In this document: piece by piece, positions 51,547-63,511 of the stretch | Layout of the letters: every line of letters starts with the position of its first letter | Numbering within the stretch: the first letter of the stretch is position 1 | Assembly: GCA_036365145.1 (NCBI GenBank) | Contig: JAEOAD010000005.1 | Span: 5,437,001-5,501,000 of the forward strand | Direction: 5' to 3' | DNA: 64,000 nt | Origin: Orientallactaga sibirica | Lineage: Eukaryota; Chordata; Mammalia; Rodentia; Dipodidae | Notes under the pieces: generated by a model | What the model was told of the DNA's origin: nothing | Seen by the model: only the letters and a program-made list of their open reading frames with translations | Databases searched by the model: none | Translations under genes and position numbers: made by a program

Positions 51547-51589
51547 CGTGTATGCGTGCGTGTGTGCGTGTGTGCGTGCGTGCGTGTGT
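51547..51589 (+). repeat. (TGCG/TG)n simple repeat
   Basis: Alternating TGCGTGCG and TGTGTGCG units. Confidence 0.93.
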
Positions 51590-51715
51590 AGGTAAATCTA
51601 GGTCCACATGAGAAAAAAATGGCTATTTCATCTTTTTTACTTCCTACTCTTTTGCTTCTCACTGCCCTTGCCTTTTAGACCCTGTCACTCCCTTCCCCAC
51701 ATAGCCATTGTGTGT

Positions 51716-51933
51716 TTTTAAAAATATTTCATTTATTTATTTGAGAGAGAGAAAGAGGGGGAGAGAGAGAGAGACAAAGAATGGGCACGCCAGAGCCTCC
51801 AGTCCCTGCATACGAATTCCAGATGCATGTGCCCCCTTGAGCATCTGGCTGTCGTGGGTCCTGGAGAATAGAACCAGGATCCTTTTGGCTTTGCAGGCAA
51901 ATGCCTTAACCGCTAAGTCATCTCTCCAGCCCC
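51716..51933 (-). mobile_element. B2-type SINE with target-site duplication
   Basis: TTGTGTGTTTTTAAAA before and CTGTGTATTTTTAAAA after it. Confidence 0.95.
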
Positions 51934-51965
51934 CACTGTGTATTTTTAAAAGCAGACTTTAGGAG

Positions 51966-52161
51966 TGGGGAAGATGGTTCAGTGATTAAAGGTGCTTGCT
52001 TGCAAAGCCTGCTGGTTCAATATGCCAGTAACCATCTAAAGCCAGATGCACAAAAAGTGGCACATTCATCTGGAGTTTGTTTGCAGCAGCAAGAGACTCT
52101 GGCAGGCCCACATTCTCTCTCCTTGCATATAAATAATAGAAGTAAGTAAAATAAAAAGACT
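51966..52161 (+). mobile_element. B2-type SINE, older subfamily
   Basis: TGGGGAAGATGGTTCAGTG head; GCCTGCTGGTTCAATATGCC and GCAAGAGACTCTGGC differ from the main family and agree with the copy at 57000-57205. Confidence 0.85.
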
Positions 52162-52430
52162 TTATTGTTTAGAGAAGTTTCAGGTTCATGGCAAACATGA
52201 GTAGAAATGACAGGTTCCTGTTTTTCTTCTCCTCCAGGAACACACAGCCTTCCCCGCTATCAACATCCTGCACCGGAGTAGAACGTTGCTACAGCTGACA
52301 AGACATACTGCCATCCCTCAAAGGCAGGAATCAGCATTAGGGCTCATATTTGATGTCGTACATTCTGAGAGTTTTAGCTGCCATCAAGTGATATTTCCGT
52401 TATTGTCGAGTCATATTTTTAAACAGTGAC
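52162..52430 (+). mobile_element. Possible ancient L1M fragment
   Basis: TTTCAGGTTCATGGCAAACA, CCCGCTATCAACATCCTGCA and GTCGTACATTCTGAGAG occur in the order seen in old mammalian L1 3' regions. Highly diverged. Confidence 0.5.
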
Positions 52431-52754
52431 ACGTGGCAGCCTTTGCCTGCCATGTTCACTCTTCCAACAGAGGCACCAACGCATTCGCAAAGCCAGTTCA
52501 GTCTGCCAACTCAAAGCAGAAGAAATGCATCTGTCCCTGTCTGTTGCATTCATTTTTCACTAAGTAGACAGTGGGATCCATAATTTTCTCTACAAACACA
52601 CTTATAGCACAGTGTGAGGACTACACTGCAATACTCCTTAAAAGTAACATGTACAGCAGTATGTAAGCCACTGGGTAGTTGGGAGAAAATAGGCCGAACA
52701 CATTAACAAGCCCAAGAATAATGCTTGAAGCAAATTATAGTTAATAATAGTAAT

Positions 52755-52898
52755 CTGCCGGACATGGTGGTGCCTCTTTAATCCCAGAACTCAGGAGCCA
52801 GAAGTAGGAGGATCGCTATGAGTTCAAGGCCAGCCTGGAACTACAGAGTGAGATTCAGGTCCGCCTGAGCTAGAGTAAGATCCTACTTCAAAAAAAGT
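52755..52898 (+). mobile_element. B1 SINE, diverged
   Basis: CTGCCGGACATGGTGGTGCC to GATCCTACTTCAAAAAAAG, with a GCACAC deletion near the head. Confidence 0.88.
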
Positions 52899-53324
52899 AA
52901 CAGAATCATAAATCTACATTCTAACAAAACCAAACCCAGCCAACCACGCTTCGCTGGCTCTAAGGTACTGTCAATTGTAAGAACATTATTAGTTTATTAC
53001 CACTAAGAAAAATTATGGATTATAAGTGGATGTCAACTGCTGGAAAGATGCACACAGACTGCAGACATGCAAAAATGTTAGGGGGACAGTCTGACAGGAG
53101 AGCTCACGGCACGTGGGGTTTGGTCTCTAGTAGGAGCTCACCATTAGCACAGGCTCTGTGCAAGGTCAGGTCTGCGCAGCAGACTCATGGGCTGGCTTCT
53201 TGTTTGCCTTTCTTTCCGGGAGACGCTCACTACCAGCTCATACAGTGATGTATGAGCGCACACAGGGTCAAGCACTGCTGGGCAGTATTTATAGGAAAAC
53301 GCCACTGCATATAAACAAGTTTAG

Positions 53325-53535
53325 GGCTGGAGAGATGGCACAGCAGTTAAGGCGCTTACCTGTAAAGCAGGACAACTTGGGTTCGATTCCCCAATACCCA
53401 CATAACACCAGACACACAAAACAGCACGTGCATGTGAGTTTGTTTGCAGTGGCTTGCCCCCTGCCCCCCGCCCCCGTACACCCTTCTCACACTCTCTCTG
53501 TGTATCTCTCTGCCAGCAAATAAATAAATAAAACA
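53325..53535 (+). mobile_element. B2-type SINE
   Basis: GGGCTGGAGAGATGGCACAG head; the body ends in a C-rich stretch (CCCCCTGCCCCCCGCCCCC) before AAATAAATAAATAAA. Confidence 0.92.
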
Positions 53536-53559
53536 TTTATGTTAAAAAACAATTTTAGA

Positions 53560-53716
53560 AGCCGGGCGTGGTGGTGCACGCCTTTAATCCCAGCACTGGG
53601 GACGCAAAGGTAGGAGGATCTCTGCAAGTTCGAGGCCACCCTGAGACTCCAGGTCAGACTGGGCTAGTGTAAAACCTACCTTGAAAAACCAAAAAAAAAA
53701 AAAAAAAAAAAAAAAA
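53560..53716 (+). mobile_element. B1 SINE with 27-A tail
   Basis: GAAGCCGGGCGTGGTGGTGC. CTACATAGTGAATT is missing (GAGACTCCAGGTCAG). It follows the previous B2 by about 25 nt. Confidence 0.93.
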
Positions 53717-55836
53717 GAAACATCTAGAATAAAAATGTATGATAGCTGTAGGAATTCACTTTTATTCTTTCAACAAAGCTGGTATTTTAAAGCAAGCTTT
53801 TGATAATTTTTCCAATTACTTCTCTAATTTTTTTCTGTAATAACTTGTACATTTCCATAAGAACCTTCTTAACCTTTGCAGAGCACACTTGAAATGGTGC
53901 TCTATCCATCTATGTTGCATCTATCTAAATTTTTCCCTTCTACCAAATACTATCAAGCAAAATAAAAACCAAGAAACTCCCTGACGATCAATCGTGTGTT
54001 CAATAGGCATGCTCAGAAAACTCCTCTAACTATATCCCAAAGCTTACTGACTTGATCATCTACCAAATCAGTTCCATTTGGACTTCGTAGGGGATGCTGG
54101 AGGTACCTGCCCCCCATCCCACGGACTCTCCAGGAGGCAGGCAATCAAGGATGGGCTGACACACACAGGGCCACTCTGGTGCAGCTCCCAGTGGGACCAG
54201 GAAGCAGTCTCCAGTGGAAGCCAACCCTTGCTGAGCTCTTCCCAGCACCCTATCCTATCCCTCCTCTTCTAGAAGTACATCACAACACATAAGCATCTAA
54301 GCACCCCGGAAGGCAACTCAGAGCAGCCAGCGTCCAGTGACTTGCTTCTAACCCCCTTGAGTCTACGGCTCGTTCTTTTTTGGTCCAGAGTGTTAGCGTT
54401 ACGCCATGGAATCCCCTACTGGTCGGATTTTTTTTTCCTTTCACATCCTCCCCCAACTCTACGACGGCGGCTCGCTTTCTTGTACTTACTATTCAAGAGT
54501 GCATTAAAATTTAAACGACATACATTATTTAGCAAAGTTTCAAAAACACCTAGTAGCACACTTAAATAATGCAGGACTAGACCGTTTGTGTCTTCTTAGA
54601 AAAACTGTATTTTGTTAAAAATGAACACAACAACAATCAGATCTGCCCGGGGTGTCTACTGAACGCTTTTTATGTCCAGGAGTTGTCGGGGTGAGCCCTC
54701 GGCTCCCGGCAGAAGCAGGTGGGCCGAGGGCACGTGGGTAATGATAGTTGTCTGCGAGACTGCGAGAGAGTTTCTTTTAGCTCAACAATTATGGGAATTT
54801 GAGGAAACAGCTCAGGGTTCAGAGGCATGCAGACTTGAGTTGGAATCTGCTTCTGTCATTTAACTGCTGACTGGGCCAAGGGACTTCTTGTCCTTGAAGG
54901 AACCCAGCTGATCTTAGAAGGAATGAGACAGGTCATGTTCAGGGCACCAGCCAGTTACGAGCCTAGAAAGGCACCAAGAACAAAGAGTTTTGTTTATTTC
55001 ATTTGCTATTGCGTGCCCACTACCTTGGCAACAGGATGAGCCCTCCGCTACCTGCCAAATGAATAGATGAATTATCCTTTTCCTACCAAGAACTTTAAGG
55101 GTCATACTACTTTTTACAAACATTAAATAGGTACCTTTAATTATGAGATGTTGCTGCTTGTTAGCGATACCATGGGTTTAGCATTTGTAATGATGATATT
55201 AAATCAACACGTAATTGGAAGAATTTATACTGACTTCCAGAAACATTAAAATGCAAGCAAAGGCTTCAGAGTGGAGGACACGGGCTACATTAATGAAACC
55301 AGCCCTGTTTCACCCCCGCTTGTTAGTAAGTTACTGTGAGCACACTGATCATTGTATGGAATTGGTTCCACGCTTTTGCCACTCTTATCCATCCATGAGA
55401 TTATTTTGTTACACTTTATGTGGCTTCATTTGCACACTTAACTTTTTATTTACTATTCCTGGTGCTTGTGAGATATGGGTCAAAACTGACTTCTCCCACA
55501 CAGCTTACTTTTCTTCACAACCGTCTACTGTACCAACCGTCTGCCTGCCATTCATCTATGATGGGTTCTTGCCATTCATTAGGCTGCAGTGGGTTCTTCC
55601 GTGTCGTTCTGCCACCTGTCCCCATGTGTTTCAGTTTGTCTTGCAGCAGGCTCACTACCTGACGCATCCTACTCACCTGGCCCCTGGTTCAGTGGCTGTC
55701 TCCTTGAGTACAAGCTCCAGGTAGCAAAGCACTGTATTTCACTCTTCCATCCATCCACAGACCCACAACATGGATCGGCACCACACGCATGGCAGATGAT
55801 GGATGGACAGAGAAAAGAATGTAATAAAATGTGGAC

Positions 55837-56400
55837 ATGCAGCGGGGCTAGGCAGCTCTTGCTGGGAAAGCGTGAGTGCCTGAGTTTGGAATCCCAGAAC
55901 CCACATAAAAGCTGGAGGCAGGGGCTGGAGAGATGGCTTAGCGGTTAAGTGCTTGCCTATGAAGCCTAAGGACCACAGTTCGAGGCTTGATTTCCCCAGG
56001 ACCCACGTAAGCCAGATGCACAAGGGGGCACATGCATGTGGAGTTCATTTGCAGTGGCTGGAGGCCCTGGTGCGCCCATTCTCTCCCTCTCTCTGCCTCT
56101 TTCTCTTTGTCTGTTGCTCTCAAATAAATAAATAAAATAAACAAACAAACTGAAAAAAAAAAAGATGGAGGCAGTAGCTCTGGCATCTGTAATCCTAGGC
56201 ACACCTGTGGTAGGAAGAAGTTGGAGACAGGAGAGTCTTCTAGAAGCTCATGGGCCAGCAAACATAGCTGTGATAGGGAGACCCTCCTTAAACAAGGCAG
56301 AAGGTGGGAACCAACACTTGAAGTTGTCCCTGTGTGCCTCACATGCCAATGCTCATACATATGAACATGTGCGTGCACACACACACACACACACACACGC
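55837..56400 (+). mobile_element. B3 SINE split by a B2
   Basis: GCGGGGCTAGGCAGCTC and CAGAACCCACATAAAAGC before the insertion; GCATCTGTAATCCTAGGC, GGAGACCCTCCTTAAAC and GAAGTTGTCCCTGTGTGCC after it. Ends in (CA)n 56375-56400. Confidence 0.78.
55921..56163 (+). mobile_element. B2-type SINE nested in B3
   Basis: Full length. GCTGGAGGCAG before and GATGGAGGCAG after it mark the target. Confidence 0.94.
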
Positions 56401-56999
56401 AGAGAGAACAAAAATGTGTACAAGTCCTGTAAGCATCCACTATACTGAGTACTGAAGAAAAGCAACATGGCAAGATAGCCCTTGGGGGTACACAAGGGAA
56501 CCCTGGAGCTGACACCTGAAGAACAGAAGATAAAGACCTTGGGAATGCTAGAAAGGGAAATGTGGGGGGCGAGTCTGGAAAAATAAGCAATGCCAAGTTC
56601 ATTCCAGGTAGGTGAGACCCTGGGGATTCATGGAAGGTCCTGGCCAAAGTTGGGTCGATGGCGCATGCCAGCTGTGGTGACAGGAGTACCCTGGAGAGGC
56701 GGGAGGTTAAGAACTGTGTGGGAATCTAGATGAGAGAAGGTGGCTGCCTTGGATAAGGTGAAGTCGTGGTGGCAAAGTGAAGCAGGGATGGAGAGCATTC
56801 TGAGCTAAGTAATCAGATCTGGGGTGCACTCCATGGTAGGTATCAGAGAAGGGAAAAATCACAGATGACCACAGAATTAAGTTTCTGGTTTAAGTCACTG
56901 GCCAAGCAGTACAGCAACTCGCTGAGCCAGGGACAGCACTGGAGGAAAGGCAATGGCCCCACTAGGTTTGCGGTGCTCATCAGACTTTTAGACAGAGGC

Positions 57000-57205
57000 A
57001 CTGGAGATGTGGCTCAATGGTTAAAGGCAGTTCATGCAAAGCCTGCCAGCTCAGGTTCTATTCCCTAGTAACCATGTAAAGCCAGATGCATAAAGTAGCA
57101 CATGCATCTGGAGTTCCTTTGCTGTGGCGAGAGACCCTCTCATGCCCATTCTCTATCCCTGTCTCTCTTTTTCTCTCAAATAATAAATAATATTTTTTAA
57201 AAAAT
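57000..57205 (+). mobile_element. B2-type SINE, older subfamily
   Basis: CACTGGAGATGTGGCTCAATG head; GTGGCGAGAGACCCTC body. Shares diagnostic changes with 51966-52161. Confidence 0.85.
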
Positions 57206-57211
57206 GTTTAA

Positions 57212-57366
57212 AACTGGGCGTGGTGGCGCACGACTTTAATCCCAGCACTCGGGAGGCAGAGGTAGAAGGATCGCTGAGAGTTCGAGGCCACCCTGAGATT
57301 ACATAGGTAATTCCAGGTCAGCCTGGACCAGAGTGACACCCTACCTCAAAAAAACCAAAAAAAAAA
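57212..57366 (+). mobile_element. B1 SINE
   Basis: AACTGGGCGTGGTGGCGC to CTACCTCAAAAAAACC, with the GATCGCTGAGAGTTCG variant. Confidence 0.93.
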
Positions 57367-57369
57367 TTT

Positions 57370-57530
57370 AACCGGGCTTGGTGGCGCACGCCTTTAATCC
57401 CAGCACTCGGGAGGCACAGGTAGGAGGATCACCGTGAGTTCAAGGCCACCCTGAGAACAAAGAGTGAATTCCAGGTTAGCCTGGACTAGAGTGAACCCTA
57501 TCTTGAAAAACTAAAATAATAATAATAATT
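57370..57530 (+). mobile_element. B1 SINE
   Basis: AACCGGGCTTGGTGGCGC, directly after the previous B1, ending in (AAT)n. Confidence 0.92.
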
Positions 57531-58194
57531 TTTTTTTAGACCGAGAAGTCAAGGAAGAAAGCTGGCTGGGGAGTGTGACACAAAGTCCCGTCAAACAGGG
57601 ACAGCACTTAAAGCTAAAAGACCAAGATCTAGTAGGAAAGTCACAGATAGCAAAGAAGAGCCAGCGTTCAGCCCAGGGGCACTCTGGGGCTACACGGAAG
57701 CATGTCAAGGACACGCGTGCCTTTGTCATGCCAGCATGTGACCGGGCTATGGCTCAGTGTTAACTGGCTAACTGGGAGTAGTGCGGCTATCAACCCACTG
57801 CGTCTATAGCCAGGTCTAAGATGAAGCTGCTGTCCTGGGCAAGGACCCTAGCTATGGTCTTGAGTCAGCTCAGGAAGCGTCTAGGAAGCCTTTGGGGACA
57901 AATGAAGCCTTCGGGCTCCTTAAGCACAGAGACACGGCTGCCAGTTAACGGCAGTTCTTAAACCTTCATGGGCTTCCAAAGCAAAGACACTTGACCTCAG
58001 ATCGGGTCCAGATCTGAGAGAACTCCAACAAGTGGAAACAGCCGTAGCTGGGTTTGGGCCCTGGATGCAATGGCATGGGTCTCTCCTCCACTTTAGTTCC
58101 CTGTGCAGAACCCGCTGCAGACTGGGACGCCTGACACACCAGCTTCCAGGAGGCATCGGTGGGCAATGCAACACATGCCTTAGGGTCTTCCAGT

Positions 58195-58396
58195 TTCCTC
58201 TCATTCAAGCTCTCAGTTATTCTGTTGCTTGATTTTCGTTTTTTTTTTTTTTCCATAGCAAGTTTGCAACATCACAGAATATTGACATGTAAATTCCTCT
58301 CATTCAAGCTGTCAGTTACTCTGTTGCTTGATTTTCCCCCGTTTTTTTTTTTTTCCATAGCAAGTTTGCAACATCACAGAATATTGACATGTAAAA
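58195..58396 (+). repeat. Tandem duplication of about 100 nt
   Basis: Unit 1 58195-58293 and unit 2 58294-58396. Each runs from TTCCTCTCATTCAAGCT through a long T run and CCATAGCAAGTTTGCAAC to ATTGACATGTAAA. Differences are two substitutions and T-tract changes. Confidence 0.93.
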
Positions 58397-58484
58397 AGAT
58401 ACAACCTCCAGGAAAATGGTTACACAATCCGTGAGATATGACATCAGGAAATCCCACATGAGTTCCCAACAATTTTTTTTTTTT

Positions 58485-58630
58485 TTTGTTTTTCAAGGTA
58501 GGGTCTTACCCTAGCTCAGGCTGACCTGGAATTCATTCTGTAGTCTCAGGATGGCCTTGAACTCACAACAATCCTCCTACCTCTGCCTCCCAAATTCTGG
58601 GATTAAAGGTGTGTGCCACCACAGCTGGCT
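58485..58630 (-). mobile_element. B1 SINE
   Basis: T run, TTTTTCAAGGTAGGGTCTTA to CCACAGCTGGCT. Confidence 0.93.
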
Positions 58631-58640
58631 TTTTTTTTTT

Positions 58641-58771
58641 AAGCTAAAGTCTTGCTCCTTAGCCTAGGCTGACCTGGAATTGACTCTGTAGTCTCAGGGT
58701 GGGCTAGAACTCACACCTACCTCTGCCTCCCAAGTGCTGGGATTAAAGGTGTGCGCCACCACGGCCGGCTT
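58641..58771 (-). mobile_element. B1 SINE
   Basis: A second copy in the same orientation, ending CACCACGGCCGGCTT. A deletion removes GGCGATCC after AACTCACA. Confidence 0.91.
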
Positions 58772-59891
58772 CCTGACATTGTAAACTTGGAATCTGGAGA
58801 CAACAAATCTCCACACTGCACACTGAGGTCTTAAGGATAAGTCACCGCCTCCCCCAGCCAGTTGTCACCTCATGCCCACAGCAGGCAGCTCCAGTAGTTC
58901 TCAGGGTTTATCTCCTGGGGGGTGGGGTGGGGGGAGCCTGGAGCCGCTGAGGAGCAGGGAGCTTATTTTCCTAGGCTCAGCACAAAATCTGAGCCAAATG
59001 AGCCACAATCACGGCCACCATACCACTGGGACACACTGGGTCGGATTCCCTTGGGCCTCTGGATGACAGAGTTTCTTTTCAGCCTCCTTACCATTTCGGT
59101 CAAGGTGACAAACCTGGGTGGGAGCCCTGAGGTCCCACTCCGGTGAGCCTGACCTCCCTGACCACGCTTTGCCTGTACAGAGGGCCCCCACCCACCAGCT
59201 GTCCCCGGGAGTCTGGGGCGCTTGCTTGTCAAGCTGGGGGAGGGTGGCTGGGCCCTGCCCTTTGTGTGGGGTGGTCCTTACCCTTCCCGTTCTGGAGGTA
59301 GGAGACCAGAATTGCTGGCTCCCAAGATCCTTCTCTGCTCTCCTATCACGTCCCTTACATGACCTGGCCACATGCCTGTCTGACTGCATCTCCCCTTGGA
59401 TGAGGCCTGAAGAATTCCAAATGGACCAGGTACAGCCTTTCTGGCTCCCTCCATTTCCAGCAGGCATTCAGCCGTACCCTCTCGGTTCTCCCACCCTCTC
59501 CATGCCAGTCACCTCTACTGCGCTTCAACCACCATTCCTGGAGTTACGCTCCGGCCTCCGCTGTCTAGCCTTGTCCCACTGTTCCTGTGTCGGTGAGAAT
59601 CCCTGCTCTGGTCCATGCTGGGGCTCACCCGGTCTTGACTCCTTTACCCCCACCCCTCAGCTCCTCCCATCTTCTCTTCCTTAAGATAGGACTCTAGGTT
59701 TGTGGTCACCATGTGAACCCCACCTTTGCCAAAGCCACAACTCAAGCCTGAAAATATCTAACCGCAGTGTCTTCCACGACCTGTGTGTGATAAAAGATGA
59801 ACCTTCTCTGTCCACAGCCTCAAGGTTCTCGTGATGACATCAGTAAACCAGTCACGGCGTCAGGTGAAATACACTTTAAAAATCTTTCTCA

Positions 59892-60078
59892 AGCCGGGCG
59901 TGGTGGCGCACGCCTTTAATCCCAGCACTTGGGAGGCAGAGGTAGGAGGATCGCAGAGAGTTCGAGGCCACCCTGAGACTACATAGTTAATTCCAGGTCA
60001 GCCTGGGCCAGACTGAGACCCTACCTCGAAAAACAAACAAACAAACAAACAAACAAACAAACAAACAAACAAACAAAA
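59892..60078 (+). mobile_element. B1 SINE with perfect target-site duplication
   Basis: AAAAATCTTTCTCAA before and after it; the tail is twelve CAAA units (60029-60078). Confidence 0.96.
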
Positions 60079-60545
60079 AAATCTTTCTCAAACCCTAGAT
60101 CTGCAGAAGGAAGGACATGTTGAGGTGCAGCCACCTGTGGGGACAGCTCCTTCCAGTCACTTGGAAAGCAACCACCCATCCTGGACAGAGGTCTTCTCCA
60201 AAAGTCTGGCTCCTGTAACTTTCCACTGTTATTGTTCTGTTTGTCTGTATTTTAAAAGGTGGTTTGGGTTAAATTGGATCATTTGTCTTCCCGGTAGTTT
60301 TCCAGCTACGTTTTATTTTCTTAAGGATCTATACTGCTCTGTTTAGCTGGAGTTGCAGCCAAGAACCTGACGCCCACACGAGGCTGTGGTTTGAGGGGAG
60401 CAGCCAGCAACGAGCCTGGTCACCTCCCAAGTGTGTCCATATTTAGTGCTTCCTAAAAACCCTAAGATGGCCCGGGCTAGCTGGAAGATGACACTGGTGC
60501 TCCTGCCACTTCCCGAACCTTGAACTTCCATAAAGAATAGAGTCA

Positions 60546-60725
60546 GGGGCTGGAGAGATGGTTTAGCAGTTAAGGCACGTGCCTGCAAAACCTAAGGACC
60601 CCGGTTCGATTCCCCAGGTCCCACATAAGCCAGATGCGCATGGTGGCTCATGCATCTGGAGTTCATTTGCATGGCTAGAGGACCTGGCACACCCATTCTC
60701 TTTCTCTGTCTCCCCCTCTCTGTGT
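60546..60725 (+). mobile_element. B2-type SINE without AAATAAA tail
   Basis: GGGGCTGGAGAGATGGTTTAG head; ends at CCCTCTCTGTGTCAAAG. Confidence 0.92.
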
Positions 60726-60769
60726 CAAAGCTTTGACAAACAGGGAGTATTACTTAGAAAATTCTAGTG

Positions 60770-60853
60770 GCAACTGGGTATGGTTGTGCACTTGGGGGAG
60801 GTGAAGGCAGGAAGAGAAGGACTTCAAGGTCATAGACTTGCCTCTTTCTCAAA

Positions 60854-60892
<39 letters not shown>

Positions 60893-60895
60893 AAT
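60770..60895 (+). mobile_element. B1-B2 chimera
   Basis: Starts like a B1 (AACTGGGTATGGTTGTGCAC, GACTTCAAGGTCATAG) and ends like a B2 (TTGCCTCTTTCTCAAATAAA), with about ten AAAT units. Confidence 0.7.
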
Positions 60896-61475
60896 ATTTC
60901 GATAATCTGGAACAAAAGGTAGATTTTGGGATTGGAGGAGTGTTCCCAGCAGCTCTCCACATACTCTGTTTCCTGCTAATCACAGATTCTTCCTAATTAT
61001 TCTATCACCTTAACCTTGGTTGGGGACCTCCAAGCCCCTCAGCATCTCCATTCCTTTCTCTGGCTTAACTCAACAGAGACATGCTATCGTTCATCTTCCG
61101 TGAGTTTTGTAAATACAGTTGTGTGTGGTGATGAACATGTGACTGTCCATTTGCGTTTGGCCCCCATGAAACCAGTGACCACAATCATGGCATGAAGAAA
61201 CCTGGGCACTAGCACTTACTGCAGCTGGCCCTGTCCCAAACCTGTCCTCCAGATGACTGCGAGGGACACGGAGCGCAGAGAAGAGCGCAGAGAGCTGGAT
61301 GTCAGACCATGGGATCCGAAACCTTGCTCTATTATACTAAGACAACCCCTCCTTTTGCTTTGAATTAGATACATTGGTGTTGCAAAGTCTGGCTCAATAC
61401 CAATATAATAGCAATACAAAACAGAGGGGATTAGGTATCAGAGCCAAAAAGAATTTCTGGATCAAAGACTATCTT

Positions 61476-61567
61476 TTTTATTTATTTATTTGCAGTACTG
61501 GGGCTTGAGCCCAGGGCCTCATGTATACTAGGCAAGTGCTTTACCACTGAGCTATAGCCCCACCCCT
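61476..61567 (-). mobile_element. ID SINE with target-site duplication
   Basis: TTTATTTATTTGCAGTACTG then the ID core in reverse complement (AGGCAAGTGCTTTACCACTG, GAGCTATAGCCCC). AAGACTATCT flanks it. Confidence 0.88.
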
Positions 61568-61632
61568 AAGACTATCTCTGTAAAAAAAACAAACAAACAA
61601 ACAAACAAACAAACAAAAAAACAAACAAAAAC

Positions 61633-61776
61633 TAGCCGGGCATGGTGGCGCACGTCTTTAATCCCAGCACTCGGGAGGCAGAGGTAGGAGGATCGCTGTG
61701 AGTTCAAGGCCACCCTGAGACCACATAGTGAATTCCAGGTCAGCCTGGGCTAGAGTGAGACCCTACCTCGAAAAAC

Positions 61777-61807
<31 letters not shown>

Positions 61808-61815
61808 CAAAAAAA
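61633..61815 (+). mobile_element. B1 SINE
   Basis: CTAGCCGGGCATGGTGGCGC with a (CAAAA)n tail. It begins right after a (CAAA)n run (61586-61630). Confidence 0.94.
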
Positions 61816-61878
61816 ACTCTCCAAAAGCAAGATGATGATGATGATGATTTTTGTTTGTTTTTGTTTTTTTTTTTTTTT

Positions 61879-62019
61879 TTCTGAGGTAGGGTCTCACTTT
61901 AGCTCAGGCTGACCCGGAATTCACTGTGTAGTCTCAGGGTGGCCTCGAACACACAGCGATCCTCCTACCTCTGCCTCCTGAGTGCTGGGATTAAACGCAT
62001 GCACCACCACGCCCAGCCT
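61879..62019 (-). mobile_element. B1 SINE
   Basis: T run, CTGAGGTAGGGTCTCACTTT to CACCACGCCCAGCCT. GCAAGAT occurs before (61828) and after (62019), and this copy is inverted relative to the B1 just upstream. Confidence 0.93.
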
Positions 62020-62356
62020 GCAAGATTATTTTGTAAGCAGTCCTGTGTGACAAGCATTACTGCATAAATGTGGAGAATGGACTGAGTGTAACTAAAGACA
62101 TCAATATTTGAACCATGCCAAGAAACCAAGAATAGAAGAAATTAGGTCAGTGAAGCTTTGTCGCCAGCCCTTTCTATTCAGCCAACAGCGTGGAGAACTC
62201 GTGAACACAGCCCCACATGGTCTGACTGGCAAAGCCCAGCACCTGTTGAGCCATCAACATGGGGAGGCTAAGCAGCTCTCTACGGTGCCTCCTGAAGATT
62301 GAACAGGAACACTCATGGGCTCTTTTTATATAGAGGCTGAATCCATCAACATTGTA

Positions 62357-62574
62357 TCTTTTTATTTTTATTATTTATTTATTTATTTATTTGAGAGAGA
62401 GAGGTAAAGAGGCAGATAAAGAATGGGCACACCAAGGCCTCTAGCTGCTAAAAATGAACTCCAGGTACAAGCACCAACTTGTGCATCTGACTTACGTGGG
62501 TCCTGGGGAATCGAACCTGGGGGTCCTTTTGTTTTGTAGGCAAGCACCTCAACCACTAAGCCATCCCTCCAGCC
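62357..62574 (-). mobile_element. B2-type SINE, first of a serial pair
   Basis: Full length, head CCATCCCTCCAGCCC. ACATTGTATCTTTTT before and ACACTGTATCTTTTT after it. Confidence 0.94.
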
Positions 62575-62589
62575 CGACACTGTATCTTT

Positions 62590-62842
62590 TTTTTTTTTTT
62601 TTTTTGGAGAGAGATACAGAGAGAGACAGAGAGAAAGGGAGAGGAAGACAGATAGAGATGGGCGTGCCAGCAGCCTCTCAGCTGCTGTGAACGAAATCCA
62701 GATGCGTGCTCCCCCTTGTGGTCAAGTGCGGCATTGAGCCCTTGCGTCACTGCATCTGGCTAAACGTGGGACCTGGAGATTGGAACCAGGTTCTTAGACT
62801 TAGGAGGCAGGTGCCTTAACTGCTAAGCCATCTCTCCAGCCC
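62590..62842 (-). mobile_element. B2-type SINE, long subfamily, second of a serial pair
   Basis: Carries the extra segment (CTTGTGGTCAAGTGCGGC, CTTGCGTCACTGCATCTGG). A third copy of the target, ACACTATCTTTT, follows. Confidence 0.93.
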
Positions 62843-63052
62843 CCGACACTATCTTTTAAGTGACCAATGCTTTTCTTCATTTTCCAACTATGGGATCCAT
62901 TTTATCGGGGAGGGAGAGGTCTACTTAGGACTCCCTATATTTATGTGACTAGTGCACACCAAGTCCTGTGGATGATTTCTAAGTATCTGTCCTTTTTGAT
63001 TTGATAGGTCTCCGGTGAGAGAAAATTCAGTCATTAAACAACTTAACTTGTA

Positions 63053-63222
63053 GCCGGGCGTGGTGGCGCATGCCTTTAATCCCAGCACTTGGGAGGCAGA
63101 GGTAGGAGGGTCGCCATGAGTTCAAGGCCACCCTGAGACTATGTAGTGAATTCCAGGTCAGCCTGGGCTAGAGCGAGACCCTACCTCAAAACCAACAACA
63201 ACAACAACAACAACAACAAACA
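63053..63222 (+). mobile_element. B1 SINE with (AAC)n tail
   Basis: GTAGCCGGGCGTGGTGGCGC. ACTTAACTTGTAG and AGTTAACTTTTCC are the related flanks. Confidence 0.94.
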
Positions 63223-63511
63223 AGTTAACTTTTCCAACCCATGACAAGCTTTATGGGGAGCCCACTTTGTTAGATTCAGTAACATAGACTGTAACTGTAA
63301 GGACATGAGACAAACACTACATCACAAAATAAGGGTTGCCCCTGTCCCTGTTTTACACACACACACACACACCCCTTCACAACAAGAGTCTCAACAAACC
63401 TCAAACAGCTGTGTTGTGACAACGCCGTCCTCAGAGCTTGCTGTGTGCCGGGTTATCCTCACCTCTCCATCTCTCTGCCACTGATGTTGGCTTAAATTAT
63501 TGATTTATGAA

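Noticed and set aside
54000..55800. Possible separate gene in intron 1 (several open frames of 60-170 codons)
   Set aside because: No conserved protein, promoter or splice pattern was recognised; frames overlap at random on both strands.
59118..59684. Plus-strand open frame of 188 codons
   Set aside because: Pro/Leu/Ser-rich translation of GC-rich intron, no recognisable domain or splice context.
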